A DNA stretch of 21,681 bases from Elusimicrobiota bacterium (GCA_016205045.1 JACQJM010000139.1:1-21681); one strand, 5' to 3'. Counted from the stretch's first letter, positions 1 through 7,848 are shown. Numbers and translations are program-made. The notes: generated from the sequence alone by a model not told the origin.

Positions 1-66
1 ACTATTCACAATGGGCACACCCAATTCAGAGGCCCCGGAAAAAACCATGAAAGGATTTCTACGCAT

Positions 67-84
67 CGTTTTCACGTTAAAACG
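67..84. promoter_or_regulatory. parS-like palindrome upstream of parA
   Basis: The 18-mer CGTTTTCACGTTAAAACG is an inverted repeat in which 8 of 9 base pairs match (only C73/T78 fail), centred on ACGT. The well-known parS consensus is TGTTTCACGTGAAACA. Aligned on the centre, 11 of 16 positions agree, including TTTCACGT. It lies 29 bp before the parA start, where a ParB-binding centromere or an autoregulatory operator would be expected. No second copy was seen in the window. That it binds ParB is inference. Confidence 0.5.
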
Positions 85-95
85 GAAAAGACAAA

Positions 96-101
96 TATAT
101 T
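96..101 (+). promoter_or_regulatory. possible -10 element for parA
   Basis: TATATT lies 12 nt before the GTG start of parA, and no Shine-Dalgarno sequence lies between them. A weak -35 (TTCACG, 71-76) would be 19 nt upstream and would overlap the parS-like palindrome, so ParB binding there could repress the operon. The short distance implies a leaderless or nearly leaderless transcript. The region is AT-rich, so a chance match is quite possible. Confidence 0.3.
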
Positions 102-113
102 GACTATTTAATC

Positions 114-938
114 GTGGCAGAAATAATCGCTATATCCAATCAGAAGGGTGGGGTGGGGAAAACAACAACTGCAACCAATTTGGCCTCCGCCCTTGCGTGT
201 TTATCCCAAGAAACTCTTTTAGTGGATATTGATCCCCAGGCCAATGCGACATCGGGCATGGGCTTCGAAAAGAAAGACAAACCAACAATATATGAGGTTT
301 TACTAGGCACGGCCGATATTAAATCTGCAATACGACAGTCTCCCGTAGAGTGGCTCGATGTTCTGTGTTCCAATAAAGACCTAACAGGAGCAGAAATAGA
401 GCTTGTAACGGAGTTGGCCAGAGAATCCCGCCTGAAGACGGCCCTGGCTGAGGTTCGGGATAACTATAAATACATTATCATTGATTGCCCGCCCTCTCTT
501 GGAATATTGACCATAAATGCCCTGGTTGCATCAGACAGGGTTATAATCCCTATACAGTGTGAATATTATGCTCTGGAAGGCCTTGCCCATTTTATAGAAA
601 CAATAAATAAGGTGCGCATAGCTTTAAATCCTAAATTAGAAATAGAAGGTCCTGTTTTTACCATGTTTGATGCCCGAATTTCTCTGTCCAATCAAGTAAA
701 AGCAGAAGTGGAGAAATTCTTTAAGAACAAGTCATATAAAACAACTATTCCCAGAAATATACGCCTAGCAGAAGCTCCCAGCTTTGGGCAGCCTATATTT
801 CTTTATGATCCACGCTCTAAAGGGGCCGAATCTTACATGAATTTTGCCATGGAAATGCTTCAGAGAAGGGGGATATCTGGCCTCCCAAAGGAGTATTTAC
901 TCAAACCAGAAGCCACATCAGCAGCCGAAGTAGCATAA
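114..938 (+). CDS. parA: ParA/Soj chromosome-partitioning ATPase
   Basis: ParA-type ATPases bind DNA non-specifically in the ATP form and are stimulated by ParB, which drives segregation of origin regions. The 274-residue product opens with the deviant Walker A motif KGGVGKTTT (residues 11-19). It continues with a switch/Walker A' segment VDIDPQANAT (about 37-46) and Walker B IIIDCPPSLG (about 121-130). Length is normal for chromosomal Soj, and no N-terminal DNA-binding extension like that of plasmid P1 ParA is present. The start is GTG at 114. It has no Shine-Dalgarno but lies downstream of a -10-like element, and the protein begins in the usual place for the family. parB follows 13 nt later, so the two form an operon. 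Base use is AT-rich (18 G+C in 601-660) with more than a dozen ATA isoleucine codons, unlike the genes further right. Confidence 0.95.
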   Translation: MAEIIAISNQKGGVGKTTTATNLASALACLSQETLLVDIDPQANATSGMGFEKKDKPTIYEVLLGTADIKSAIRQSPVEWLDVLCSNKDLTGAEIELVTELARESRLKTALAEVRDNYKYIIIDCPPSLGILTINALVASDRVIIPIQCEYYALEGLAHFIETINKVRIALNPKLEIEGPVFTMFDARISLSNQVKAEVEKFFKNKSYKTTIPRNIRLAEAPSFGQPIFLYDPRSKGAESYMNFAMEMLQRRGISGLPKEYLLKPEATSAAEVA

Positions 939-951
939 ACATGGAGGATTT

Positions 952-1833
952 ATGAGACAGGCACTAGGAAAGGGTCTTGATGCATTAATAACGGGTACGG
1001 GGGCTTCAGACAATCCCTATGTTTCCGATAAAAATCTGGTAAAAATACCCATAAATAAGATCCGTCCCAACCACTTACAGCCAAGAAAAACATTTAATGA
1101 CAGCTCCATCGCTGAGTTGGCACAATCTATAAGGGAACATGGTTTAGCCCAACCCATTATTGTCTCCAAAGATTCTGCGGGAGATACTTATGAGTTGATT
1201 GCCGGAGAGAGACGCTGGCGAGCGGCTCAAGTCGCCGGGCTTTCAGAGATTGAGGCCGTCATTCGATCTGAAATTGACAATAAAAAACGATTGGCCTTGG
1301 CACTGATTGAAAATCTCCAACGCGAAGACCTTAATGCCATAGATGCGGCCGTAGCTTATCTGCGCTTGATGAAAGAGTACTCTTTAACTCTCGGACAACT
1401 CTCGGAATATACGGGAAAATCCAAGCCCAGCATATCCAACACCATTCGTCTTCTGGATCTGGAGCCGGAAATACAAAATGAAGTACAAAACGGCCGCCTC
1501 TCAGAAGGACATGCCAGGGCGCTTTTGATGATAAGCAGTCAGTTCGAGAGAAAAAAACTTTTCCAGCTGGCCCTGCAAGGGAACCTGTCCGTTAGAGATT
1601 TGGAGGACGAGGCGCGCAATGTTCAGGAGTCTAGCTCCAAAATCTCGGGCATTTCCACCGTCAAACAACGCAAAAGCTCAGAAGTGTTGGACATGGAGTC
1701 CAATCTACAAAGATTATTGGGAACCAAAGTAGATATAAAACTTCGGCGCAGCGCTCAAAGAGGAGTTTTATCCGTTCACTTTTTCTCATTGAACGATTTA
1801 GAGCGCATTGTCAACATTTTACTTAAAAAGTGA
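952..1833 (+). CDS. parB: ParB/Spo0J centromere-binding protein
   Basis: ParB binds parS, loads onto DNA as a CTP-dependent clamp and works with ParA in origin segregation. The 293-residue product has the family start MRQALGKGLDALI and the CTP-binding motif GERRWRAA (85-92). It also has the second conserved box ENLQREDLNAID (120-131) and a helix-turn-helix (about 147-168, LGQLSEYTGKSKPSISNTI) for parS recognition. The C-terminal region (about 235-293) would be the dimerisation domain. A GGAGG (943-947) lies 4 nt before the ATG, which fixes the start. It is co-transcribed with parA and shares its AT-rich composition. The presence of parAB close to dnaA/gyrAB fits a chromosomal, origin-proximal locus rather than a plasmid. 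Confidence 0.95.
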   Translation: MRQALGKGLDALITGTGASDNPYVSDKNLVKIPINKIRPNHLQPRKTFNDSSIAELAQSIREHGLAQPIIVSKDSAGDTYELIAGERRWRAAQVAGLSEIEAVIRSEIDNKKRLALALIENLQREDLNAIDAAVAYLRLMKEYSLTLGQLSEYTGKSKPSISNTIRLLDLEPEIQNEVQNGRLSEGHARALLMISSQFERKKLFQLALQGNLSVRDLEDEARNVQESSSKISGISTVKQRKSSEVLDMESNLQRLLGTKVDIKLRRSAQRGVLSVHFFSLNDLERIVNILLKK

Positions 1834-1884
1834 TTCGCTATCCGTAAAAAGACTTCCGGGCTACCTCTTTGAATTTATAGAAAA

Positions 1885-2880
1885 ATGTATATTTTATATG
1901 CACTTTTTTTGTTTTTAGGGGCTGTTTCTGTGCTGCCGGCTCAGGAGGCCCCGGCCCCACTCTCACCTCAGCCCGCCTACATTGCCCTGGTGCCCAACGT
2001 CAATGACTTTAATCTGTTTGCAGATGGGGGGTGGGATGGAAACTGGTATGTAGGATTTGACAGTTGCTGGATCGTGAAGCTGCCCGGCGTCCCCACAGGA
2101 AACTACTCCAAAGCTTTCATTGGGGCCAGGCTAGGCAGAGCCAAGACCCGCATAAAAAGGAATGCTCGATCGGGAGAAAGAGAACACGAAATCATTCCGG
2201 GTAAAATCTATATGGCGATCTCTTCTGAACCTTCTTTTCCTTCAGACAAAAGTTTTTTTCTTACCACCTCTAAAGACATTGCCTTAGAACCTCTCATCAG
2301 TGAAACCATGCCTGGATTGGGAGAGTCTCGATGGTTCTGGACAGAAGTTCCCTTGAGGCTCGTCAACTCCGACCGCCCCAACTATCTGGCTCTCTGGTCC
2401 AACTCCGATTACTTCGTCAGCGCCTCGAGCTCCCCAATTGTGGCGGGCACAAAACCCAAAGAAGCTAAAGAGGCCTCTGCTTGGCTGAACCGGTCCATTC
2501 ATGGGGTGGCTCCTCGAGGATCCGCCCCCACGCCGGGAACGCCTCTGATCGGTCTTCAACCGGCCCTGGCGTTAAAATTGGTGCCGAGAAATTCGGCGGT
2601 CGTCACGGTCGGTCCTTTGGAAATTACCAATCTCTCCGGCGCCATCGCCGCGCGATTTTCTGTGCGCGGAGAAAACACAGAATTAGCGTGGATCGAGCTC
2701 TCCCACGATCAGTTTACCTGGGAGAGGATCACGCCCTTTCTCCGGCACCCTCCCTATATTTTTACCATTCCTTCTCGAGATCTTTCCCGCGATGGCGTGT
2801 ATCTACGGGGCGCCGCCAAAGACTCCCTCGAGAATCGCGGACAAGGCCCCCAAAGTCCCGCCGTGGCACCTCCCGACTGA
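1885..2880 (+). CDS. secreted protein of unknown function
   Basis: I do not recognise this 331-residue protein. It begins with a short signal peptide: a hydrophobic run YILYALFLFLGAVSVLPA, with likely cleavage near residue 19-20 before QEAPAP. A proline-rich linker follows, then a Trp/Tyr-rich globular part (about 33-215) and a C-terminal segment (about 235-325) that reads like a beta-sandwich or Ig-like domain. The C-terminus is Pro/Gln-rich. No catalytic motif is visible. It starts 51 nt after parB with no clear Shine-Dalgarno, so it may have its own promoter. G+C is higher than in parAB from this gene onward. The signal peptide points to export, with processing possibly by the LepB encoded two genes downstream. 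Confidence 0.7.
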   Translation: MYILYALFLFLGAVSVLPAQEAPAPLSPQPAYIALVPNVNDFNLFADGGWDGNWYVGFDSCWIVKLPGVPTGNYSKAFIGARLGRAKTRIKRNARSGEREHEIIPGKIYMAISSEPSFPSDKSFFLTTSKDIALEPLISETMPGLGESRWFWTEVPLRLVNSDRPNYLALWSNSDYFVSASSSPIVAGTKPKEAKEASAWLNRSIHGVAPRGSAPTPGTPLIGLQPALALKLVPRNSAVVTVGPLEITNLSGAIAARFSVRGENTELAWIELSHDQFTWERITPFLRHPPYIFTIPSRDLSRDGVYLRGAAKDSLENRGQGPQSPAVAPPD

Positions 2881-2947
2881 CCGCCCATTTTTCTCCCTCC
2901 ACCGACTTCACCTCTCACCTTCCGTGCCCACTCTTCCCTATTTCTGC

Positions 2948-2953
2948 TAAAAT
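2948..2953 (+). promoter_or_regulatory. extended -10-like element for asd-lepB
   Basis: TGCTAAAAT (2945-2953) reads as an extended -10 (TGn followed by TAAAAT). It ends 9 nt before the asd ATG, and no Shine-Dalgarno lies between, so the transcript would be leaderless or nearly so. The preceding 60 bp (about 2885-2947) is strikingly pyrimidine-rich on the plus strand. The -35 is not convincing. Confidence 0.35.
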
Positions 2954-2962
2954 GATTCGGTT

Positions 2963-4027
2963 ATGCTCTCGCAACACAAACTACGCGTCGCCGTTGTGGG
3001 CGCTTCAGGAATGGTGGGCCGGGAATTAATTCAACTTTTGGAAAAACGCCGATTCCCTGTTGCGGAACTTTTTCCCTGCGGCTCTGGAAAACATAGCACA
3101 ACCATCTCCTTCAAAGGCCGTCCATTGCGGGTCCGTCCCACCAAGCTTTCTCAGCTTGAGAATATGGACCTCGTTTTTTTATCCACGGGAGAGGATGTTT
3201 CCCGGAAACTTGCGCCCCCGCTGGTTCACCGCGGCGTCTGGGTTTTGGATGATTCCTCGGCGTTCCGGATGGATCCTAACGTTCCTTTGGTTATTCCCGA
3301 GATAAATCCCCAGGTACTCTCCTCGCAGCGCCGGTTGATCGCCGGGCCCAACTGCTCCATGGCGGCACTCGCCATGGGAATTTATCCTCTACACAAAAAG
3401 GTGGGTGTTACTGCGGTCCGAGCAGCTACGTACCAATCCGTCTCGGGGGCAGGAAAGATCGCGATGCACGATTTGGAAAACGAAATTCAAGCCTGGAAGA
3501 AGAATGCGGGGCATAAAAAAATTCCTGCCCCAACCGCTCTTCCTCACACAATCGCCTTCAACCTATTCCCGCACATCGGCTCTTTTACGAAGGGGGGATT
3601 CACAACGGAGGAAGTAAAAATCGGGCAGGAGCTTAGGAAGATTTTTGAGGCGCCTGGTTTAAAAATCAGCGTCACCGCGGTGCGCGTCCCTGTTTTTAGA
3701 GGCCACTCCATCGCCGCCTGGGTAGAAACTCGAAAAAAAATCACTCCCACACAGGCCGAATCGCGCCTCCGCAAAGCCGAGGGAGTCGTGCTTACGCCAG
3801 GAACTCGCTACTCCATGCCCACAGAAGTGGCGGGGCGGTGGCCGGTCTATGTGGGGCGGGTCCGGAGAGGGGAATCTCCTCAAGAAATTTTACTCTGGAT
3901 TGTGTCAGACAATCTTCTCAAAGGAGCCGCGCTCAATTCCGTTCAAACCGCGGAGGTTTTACTTCAGAAGGGCTGGTTAATCCCGCGAGGCTTTTCTTCT
4001 CCCATGCTCTCGCAAACCGCCCATTAA
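2963..4027 (+). CDS. asd: aspartate-semialdehyde dehydrogenase
   Basis: Asd reduces L-aspartyl-4-phosphate to aspartate semialdehyde with NADPH, the branch point for lysine, diaminopimelate, threonine and methionine. The 354-residue product has an N-terminal Rossmann motif VAVVGASGMVGRELI (9-23). The catalytic cysteine is in GPNCSM (Cys131; the Met replaces the more usual Thr). The segments QSVSGAGK (158-165) and GFTTEEVKIGQE (212-223) follow, then RVPVFRGHS with the substrate Arg241 and general-base His248. These mark the Asd/USG family rather than N-acetylglutamyl-phosphate reductase (ArgC). No Shine-Dalgarno is visible. Its stop lies one nucleotide before lepB, so the two are co-transcribed, which groups a peptidoglycan-precursor enzyme with the export peptidase. 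Confidence 0.92.
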   Translation: MLSQHKLRVAVVGASGMVGRELIQLLEKRRFPVAELFPCGSGKHSTTISFKGRPLRVRPTKLSQLENMDLVFLSTGEDVSRKLAPPLVHRGVWVLDDSSAFRMDPNVPLVIPEINPQVLSSQRRLIAGPNCSMAALAMGIYPLHKKVGVTAVRAATYQSVSGAGKIAMHDLENEIQAWKKNAGHKKIPAPTALPHTIAFNLFPHIGSFTKGGFTTEEVKIGQELRKIFEAPGLKISVTAVRVPVFRGHSIAAWVETRKKITPTQAESRLRKAEGVVLTPGTRYSMPTEVAGRWPVYVGRVRRGESPQEILLWIVSDNLLKGAALNSVQTAEVLLQKGWLIPRGFSSPMLSQTAH

Positions 4028-4028
4028 A

Positions 4029-4538
4029 ATGTTGCGTCTGGCATGGTTGGTTCTTGTGGCCGCAGTCACCGCGTTGTTTTTGAAATCCTTTGTGGCCGAG
4101 ATCATCTATATTCCTTCTCCCTCTATGGAGCCGACGCTTCCGGTGGGAACCTACGCGGTGCTGGATAAAATCACATTCAAGCTGCGTGAGCCGGAGCGAG
4201 GGGACATCATCGTTTTCCGCTCGCCTGAAGATCGCGAGAAAGAACTCGTTAAGCGCGTTATCGCGACCCCCCTAGAAACAGTGGAACTGCGTCAGAAAAC
4301 CGTATGGGTCAACGGCAAAAAACTCAACGAGCCCTACGTGCAGTATACGCGGCCACAAGATCTTTTGCGTGGCGACAATCTGGAGCCCACCGTAGTCTCA
4401 CCCCGGTCCGTTTTTGTTTTAGGGGATAATCGAGACGAGTCCCGGGATTCCACCGTGTGGGCAGATCCTCAGACGCACAGAAGAATTCTTTTTGTTCCCT
4501 ATATTTCTATCCGCGGCGTGGTGCGCGGGTTCTACTAG
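4029..4538 (+). CDS. lepB: signal peptidase I
   Basis: Membrane-bound serine endopeptidase that removes signal peptides on the outer face of the cytoplasmic membrane. The 169-residue protein has one N-terminal membrane segment (about 4-20). The catalytic Ser32 is in IPSPSMEPTL (28-37), RGDIIVF (57-63) is box C, and the general-base Lys75 is in LVKRVIATP (73-81). GDNRDESRDS (132-141) is box E. Length matches small Gram-positive-type or compact LepB. Box D has KRVIATP where KRVIGLP is usual, a small deviation. It begins one base after the asd stop. Its stop codon overlaps that of the convergent symporter gene in the four bases CTAG (4535-4538), so there is no room for a terminator between them. 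Confidence 0.92.
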   Translation: MLRLAWLVLVAAVTALFLKSFVAEIIYIPSPSMEPTLPVGTYAVLDKITFKLREPERGDIIVFRSPEDREKELVKRVIATPLETVELRQKTVWVNGKKLNEPYVQYTRPQDLLRGDNLEPTVVSPRSVFVLGDNRDESRDSTVWADPQTHRRILFVPYISIRGVVRGFY

Positions 4539-5932
4539 GCATGGGCTTGTCGTAGTTTTTGTGCCGCCAAAGAAATCCCAATCAGCAGAAGAATGGACAC
4601 GGCTCCAGCGGGGATCACCGTGTCGATGCCCGTAGAGGCCGCCCTGCCAGACATCTCCCAATAGAACGTTACCAGAATGCCTCCTAACATAGACGCCACC
4701 GCTCCCTGTTTCGTGGCCCGGGGCCAGACCAGGGCCGCTACCAGCGCTGGGGTAACGGCTGCTCCATAAATGGTGTAGGCGTAGAGCGCCACAGAGAGAA
4801 ATTCTTTGGAAAGCGTTGAAATGTAGTACGCCGCTATTCCCAGTAGCACCACCAGAATTCTGGACCACAAAACAATTTTTTGAGGAGGAGCGTCGGGACT
4901 AATAAACCGTTGGTACACATCCCGAATCAAGGCGGTGGCAGGAACCAAAAGATACCCAATCGCCGTGTCCAAAATGATGGCAAACAAGGTCGTCAGCACC
5001 ACCGCCCCTAACCAGGGGGGCAAAAAGTCCCGCGCGGCGTATGCGATCACACGCCCAGGAATCTCGAGGTGTCCCCCGCGCCATTCCAGCGCTGAACAAA
5101 ACCATGCCGTCAGAATAATCACCCCGTCGATCCAGGCCACGCCCAGCAACGTCAAAACGGTTGCTCGCTTAGCCACCCCTGCACTCTTGGCGGAGAAAAA
5201 TCTCTGGTACATGTTGGCGTCTCCCAAAGCCAAAAGCATGGGGGGCAGCAGAAGCCCCCAGGCTTCCTTCCATCCAATGGGACCAAAAAAGTCCGCGTGG
5301 CCGGGAGGCAACACCTGTAAAGCCCCCTGCACCCCGCCCGCCTTGTACCAAAATACCGCCAACGCCGCCATCATTCCCACAAGCATCGTGATCCCCATGA
5401 CCACATCGGTATAGGCCACGGAGTACATGCCCGCCACAGCGGTATATAAGATGCTGAATATCACGCAGATACCCATGGCCAACCCCGGGGAAATCTCCGG
5501 AACCGCCAAGTGAAGAACCGCTCCGGCGGCGCGATACTGATACGAAACAATCGTGACCGCAGCGATGACCAGCGCTATCGTTCCCAATATTCGCGCTTCC
5601 ACCCCATACTTCTTCTCCAAGATATCTTGGGTGGTAATCTGTTCCATGCGACGGGCACGTTCTGCCAGAAAAATCAGAAGGCCAATACCAATGAGCTCCC
5701 CCAGGGGCAGAATCAGCGCCGCAATGCCCGCGCGATAGGTTTTCTCCGCATTTCCAAAAAGGGAGCCTGTCCCTGTCCAGGTAGCCAGCATCGTCAAAAA
5801 CACCACCATCGTAGGCAATGAACGGCCAGCCACCGAGAAATCTTCCTGCGTTTTGACGGAACGCCCCCACTTAAAACTGATAAAGACCAGCACCAAGAGG
5901 TATACTAAAATAACTGCGCTATAAATGGTCAT
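4535..5932 (-). CDS. sodium:solute symporter (SSS family)
   Basis: A 465-residue integral membrane protein of the sodium/solute symporter superfamily (PutP/PanF/SGLT type, LeuT fold). About 13 hydrophobic helices are visible. Family landmarks are the N-terminal FSVAGRSLPTMVVFLTMLATWTG (TM1-2 region, about 32-54), YSVAYTDVVMGITMLVGM (about 170-187) and the segment from LFAIILDTAIGYLLVPATALIRDVY (about 316-340). That last segment is the usual place of Na2-site serines; here Ala/Thr stand there, so coupling-ion use is uncertain. The substrate cannot be read from sequence. The start lies 12 nt after the serS stop, so it is the last gene of the rtcB-serS block. No strong Shine-Dalgarno is visible. 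Confidence 0.85.
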   Translation of the reverse strand: MTIYSAVILVYLLVLVFISFKWGRSVKTQEDFSVAGRSLPTMVVFLTMLATWTGTGSLFGNAEKTYRAGIAALILPLGELIGIGLLIFLAERARRMEQITTQDILEKKYGVEARILGTIALVIAAVTIVSYQYRAAGAVLHLAVPEISPGLAMGICVIFSILYTAVAGMYSVAYTDVVMGITMLVGMMAALAVFWYKAGGVQGALQVLPPGHADFFGPIGWKEAWGLLLPPMLLALGDANMYQRFFSAKSAGVAKRATVLTLLGVAWIDGVIILTAWFCSALEWRGGHLEIPGRVIAYAARDFLPPWLGAVVLTTLFAIILDTAIGYLLVPATALIRDVYQRFISPDAPPQKIVLWSRILVVLLGIAAYYISTLSKEFLSVALYAYTIYGAAVTPALVAALVWPRATKQGAVASMLGGILVTFYWEMSGRAASTGIDTVIPAGAVSILLLIGISLAAQKLRQAHA

Positions 5933-5944
5933 GGATTATCCCTG

Positions 5945-7180
5945 TCAAGAAATAGTGGGCTCTGGAAAATAGCCCTTCAAGGCTTGGGGAATCTGGATCG
6001 TTCCATCTTTTTGTTGATAATTTTCCAAAATCGCCGCAAAAAGTCTTCCTACCGCTACCCCGCTGCCATTGAGGGTGTGCACAAATCCGGAGCCCGTTTT
6101 TCCCTTGTACCGGGTGTTCATGCGGCGCGCCTGAAAATCCCAGCAGTTAGAACAGGAAGATATCTCCCGCCAACGATTCTCTCCCGGCATCCACACTTCG
6201 AGATCGTATGTTTTACAGGATGCAAACCCTAGATCGCCCGTGCACAATTCCAGAACACGATAGGGGATCTCCAGTCGTTTTAAGATTTCTTCGGCATGCC
6301 GGGTTAAAGTTTCTAAGGCTTCCATGGACTTATCGGGGCCCGCGATCCACACCAACTCCACCTTGTTAAACTGGTGGTTGCGGATAAGCCCGCGCGTATC
6401 TTTTCCATAGGAGCCCGCTTCTTGACGAAAGCTAGCGGTATGCGCGGTGTACTGAATGGGCAGCTTCTCTTCCGCAAGGGTTTCTTCGCGGTGCAGGTTG
6501 GTGAGAGGAACCTCTGCGGTAGGAATTAGGTAAAGGTTTTCTCCTTGAACTCGATAGAGATCTTCTTCAAATTTGGGAAGCTGGCCCGTTCCCGTCAGCA
6601 TCTCCCCGGAGACCAAGTAGGGGGGGAATATTTCGGTATAGCCGTGTTCTCGAATGTGGGTGTCCAACATGAACTGAATGAGCGCCCGCTCTAATTGTGC
6701 GCCTGCTCCCTTTAGCACAACAAACCGCGCCCCCGCAAGCTTTCCCGCGGCTTCAAAATCCAAAATCCCCAAGGCTTGTCCCAAATCTTGATGGTCCTTG
6801 GGTTTAAAATCCATGGCTCGCCTAAAACTGGTGTTTTCGCGCAGCATACGATTCTCCTCCGCCGATTTTCCCAGCGGAACTGAGGGATGCGGAAGATTGG
6901 GAAGCCCCAAAGAAAGGTGCCGCGCCTCGTTTTCTAGGGGAGACAGCTCTGCCTCTTTTTTCTGTAGATCGGCCTTTGCCTGCTTGGCCTCTTCCACGGC
7001 CCGTTTTTTGGAAAGCTCATTGAGCTTGGCTCGCAAATTTTCCACTTCCTTCAGAAGGCCGGCTCGCGCCGCATCCTTCTTAAAGAGCTCTTCTAGGGCC
7101 GGCAAGTATCGGCCGCCGCGATTCTGTATCCCCTTGCGGACTTTCTCGGGTTCGCTGCGCAAAAGTTTTTGATCTAGCAT
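5945..7180 (-). CDS. serS: seryl-tRNA synthetase
   Basis: Class II synthetase that charges tRNA-Ser (and tRNA-Sec where present). From ATG 7180 it is 411 residues, slightly short of the usual 425. It begins MLDQKLLRSEPEKVRKGI, the standard SerRS start, although the reading frame stays open further upstream. A long Lys/Glu-rich coiled coil (about 30-100) is the tRNA-binding arm. TAEVPLTNLH (about 221-230) is the serine-binding TAE loop. Motif 2 is FRQEAG to GLIRNHQF (about 251-271), and motif 3 is NGSGVAVGRLFAAILENYQ (about 371-389) with its arginine. Gly-Arg is followed by Leu where Thr is common. It begins 2 nt after the upstream gene and is followed 12 nt later by the symporter, so it is translated from a polycistronic message with rtcB. 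Confidence 0.95.
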   Translation of the reverse strand: MLDQKLLRSEPEKVRKGIQNRGGRYLPALEELFKKDAARAGLLKEVENLRAKLNELSKKRAVEEAKQAKADLQKKEAELSPLENEARHLSLGLPNLPHPSVPLGKSAEENRMLRENTSFRRAMDFKPKDHQDLGQALGILDFEAAGKLAGARFVVLKGAGAQLERALIQFMLDTHIREHGYTEIFPPYLVSGEMLTGTGQLPKFEEDLYRVQGENLYLIPTAEVPLTNLHREETLAEEKLPIQYTAHTASFRQEAGSYGKDTRGLIRNHQFNKVELVWIAGPDKSMEALETLTRHAEEILKRLEIPYRVLELCTGDLGFASCKTYDLEVWMPGENRWREISSCSNCWDFQARRMNTRYKGKTGSGFVHTLNGSGVAVGRLFAAILENYQQKDGTIQIPQALKGYFPEPTIS

Positions 7181-7182
7181 GC

Positions 7183-7848
7183 TTAGGGGCTCACGATGGG
7201 TAGTTCGCTTTCCAGGATATGATCTTGCAGGCTCTCCCCCATCTTGGGTTCTATCATCACCTGAATTTTGATGGCTTCGGGCCAATATCCCAAGCGTTTC
7301 ATCCTTTTGAAAAAAACTTGCAGGTCCATGCGCGTCAACAGAATATTTTTAGTTTGAAGGGCCGCCAGCCAAGGGACGCGGCTTTCCTCCAACCAAAAGG
7401 GAACGACCCACGCGCCAGCACTTTTTTCTCCTCGAAGGGGAGCCAGCTTGGCTGAAAGGGCGTACCGCACCAAAACTCCTTCCACCGCAGAGGAACTCGT
7501 ATTGACAATGGAGAGAACAATCCGCACCTTCCCAGGGGCTTTGTCACTAGGACCTTGTTTCCACTCTCGAATCACCGAAAACTGTCGAGGTGGCTTGCGG
7601 CTCGCTCCCACCTGCCACTCCACCTTTTGCAAGCTAACGCCAGCAAATAAGAAGTATGAAGGATAAAGTATGAAGGATAAAGTAAAGAAGAAAGCTAGAA
7701 AACGGTGGGTGGCGGGAGATTTGACAAGACGGGGCTGTCCGGAACCGCGCTTATCACATGCAGCGCGGCGAGGCCCAGAGGCCGGCCTCAAAGCCGAGCC
7801 GACCCCGCTTGGCAAACTCATGACAGGACCCACCATTTTCCAAATCAT
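7183..7848 (-). CDS. unrecognised exported or anchored protein
   Basis: A 221-residue protein with no family I can name. Its ATG overlaps the rtcB stop in ATGA (7848-7845), the classic translational-coupling arrangement, and it ends 2 nt before serS. The first 48 residues are basic, Gly/Pro/Arg-rich and look unstructured. They are followed by a hydrophobic run (about 49-70, FLAFFFTLSFILYPSYFLFAG) that could be a signal peptide or anchor. The remainder (about 71-221) is a mixed alpha/beta domain, predicted extracytoplasmic, with no visible catalytic motif. The hydrophobic segment is partly encoded by a 14-bp tandem duplication (7654-7681). The unusually long N-region raises the possibility that translation starts later or that the front is degenerate, but no better in-frame start was found. 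Confidence 0.6.
   Translation of the reverse strand: MIWKMVGPVMSLPSGVGSALRPASGPRRAACDKRGSGQPRLVKSPATHRFLAFFFTLSFILYPSYFLFAGVSLQKVEWQVGASRKPPRQFSVIREWKQGPSDKAPGKVRIVLSIVNTSSSAVEGVLVRYALSAKLAPLRGEKSAGAWVVPFWLEESRVPWLAALQTKNILLTRMDLQVFFKRMKRLGYWPEAIKIQVMIEPKMGESLQDHILESELPIVSP
7654..7681. repeat. 14-bp tandem duplication in a signal-peptide region
   Basis: The unit GTATGAAGGATAAA occurs twice in direct succession (7654-7667 and 7668-7681), followed by GTA. On the coding (minus) strand it encodes part of the hydrophobic segment of the 7183-7848 gene. Because 14 is not a multiple of three, loss or gain of one unit would shift the frame. Confidence 0.9.
7770..7789. repeat. GC-rich inverted repeat just after rtcB
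   Basis: GAGGCC (7770-7775) and GGCCTC (7784-7789) form a 6-bp stem around an 8-nt loop. The shorter palindrome AGGCCGGCCT (7779-7788) overlaps the right arm. It lies inside the basic N-terminal region of the gene following rtcB. No T-run follows on either strand, so it is not a standard intrinsic terminator. Confidence 0.5.

Noticed and set aside
2..103. Open frame from the left edge ending at TGA 101-103, possibly the tail of an upstream gene
   Set aside because: Only 33 codons, no recognisable family ending, and it covers the parS-like site and promoter region; too little to call.
2481..3029. 182-codon open frame on the plus strand bridging the secreted gene and asd
   Set aside because: Overlaps two better supported genes in another frame; Arg/Ser-rich shadow.
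7181..7285. Longer serS frame starting at 7285
   Set aside because: Adds 35 residues not seen in SerRS and overlaps the upstream gene; ATG 7180 gives the family N-terminus.
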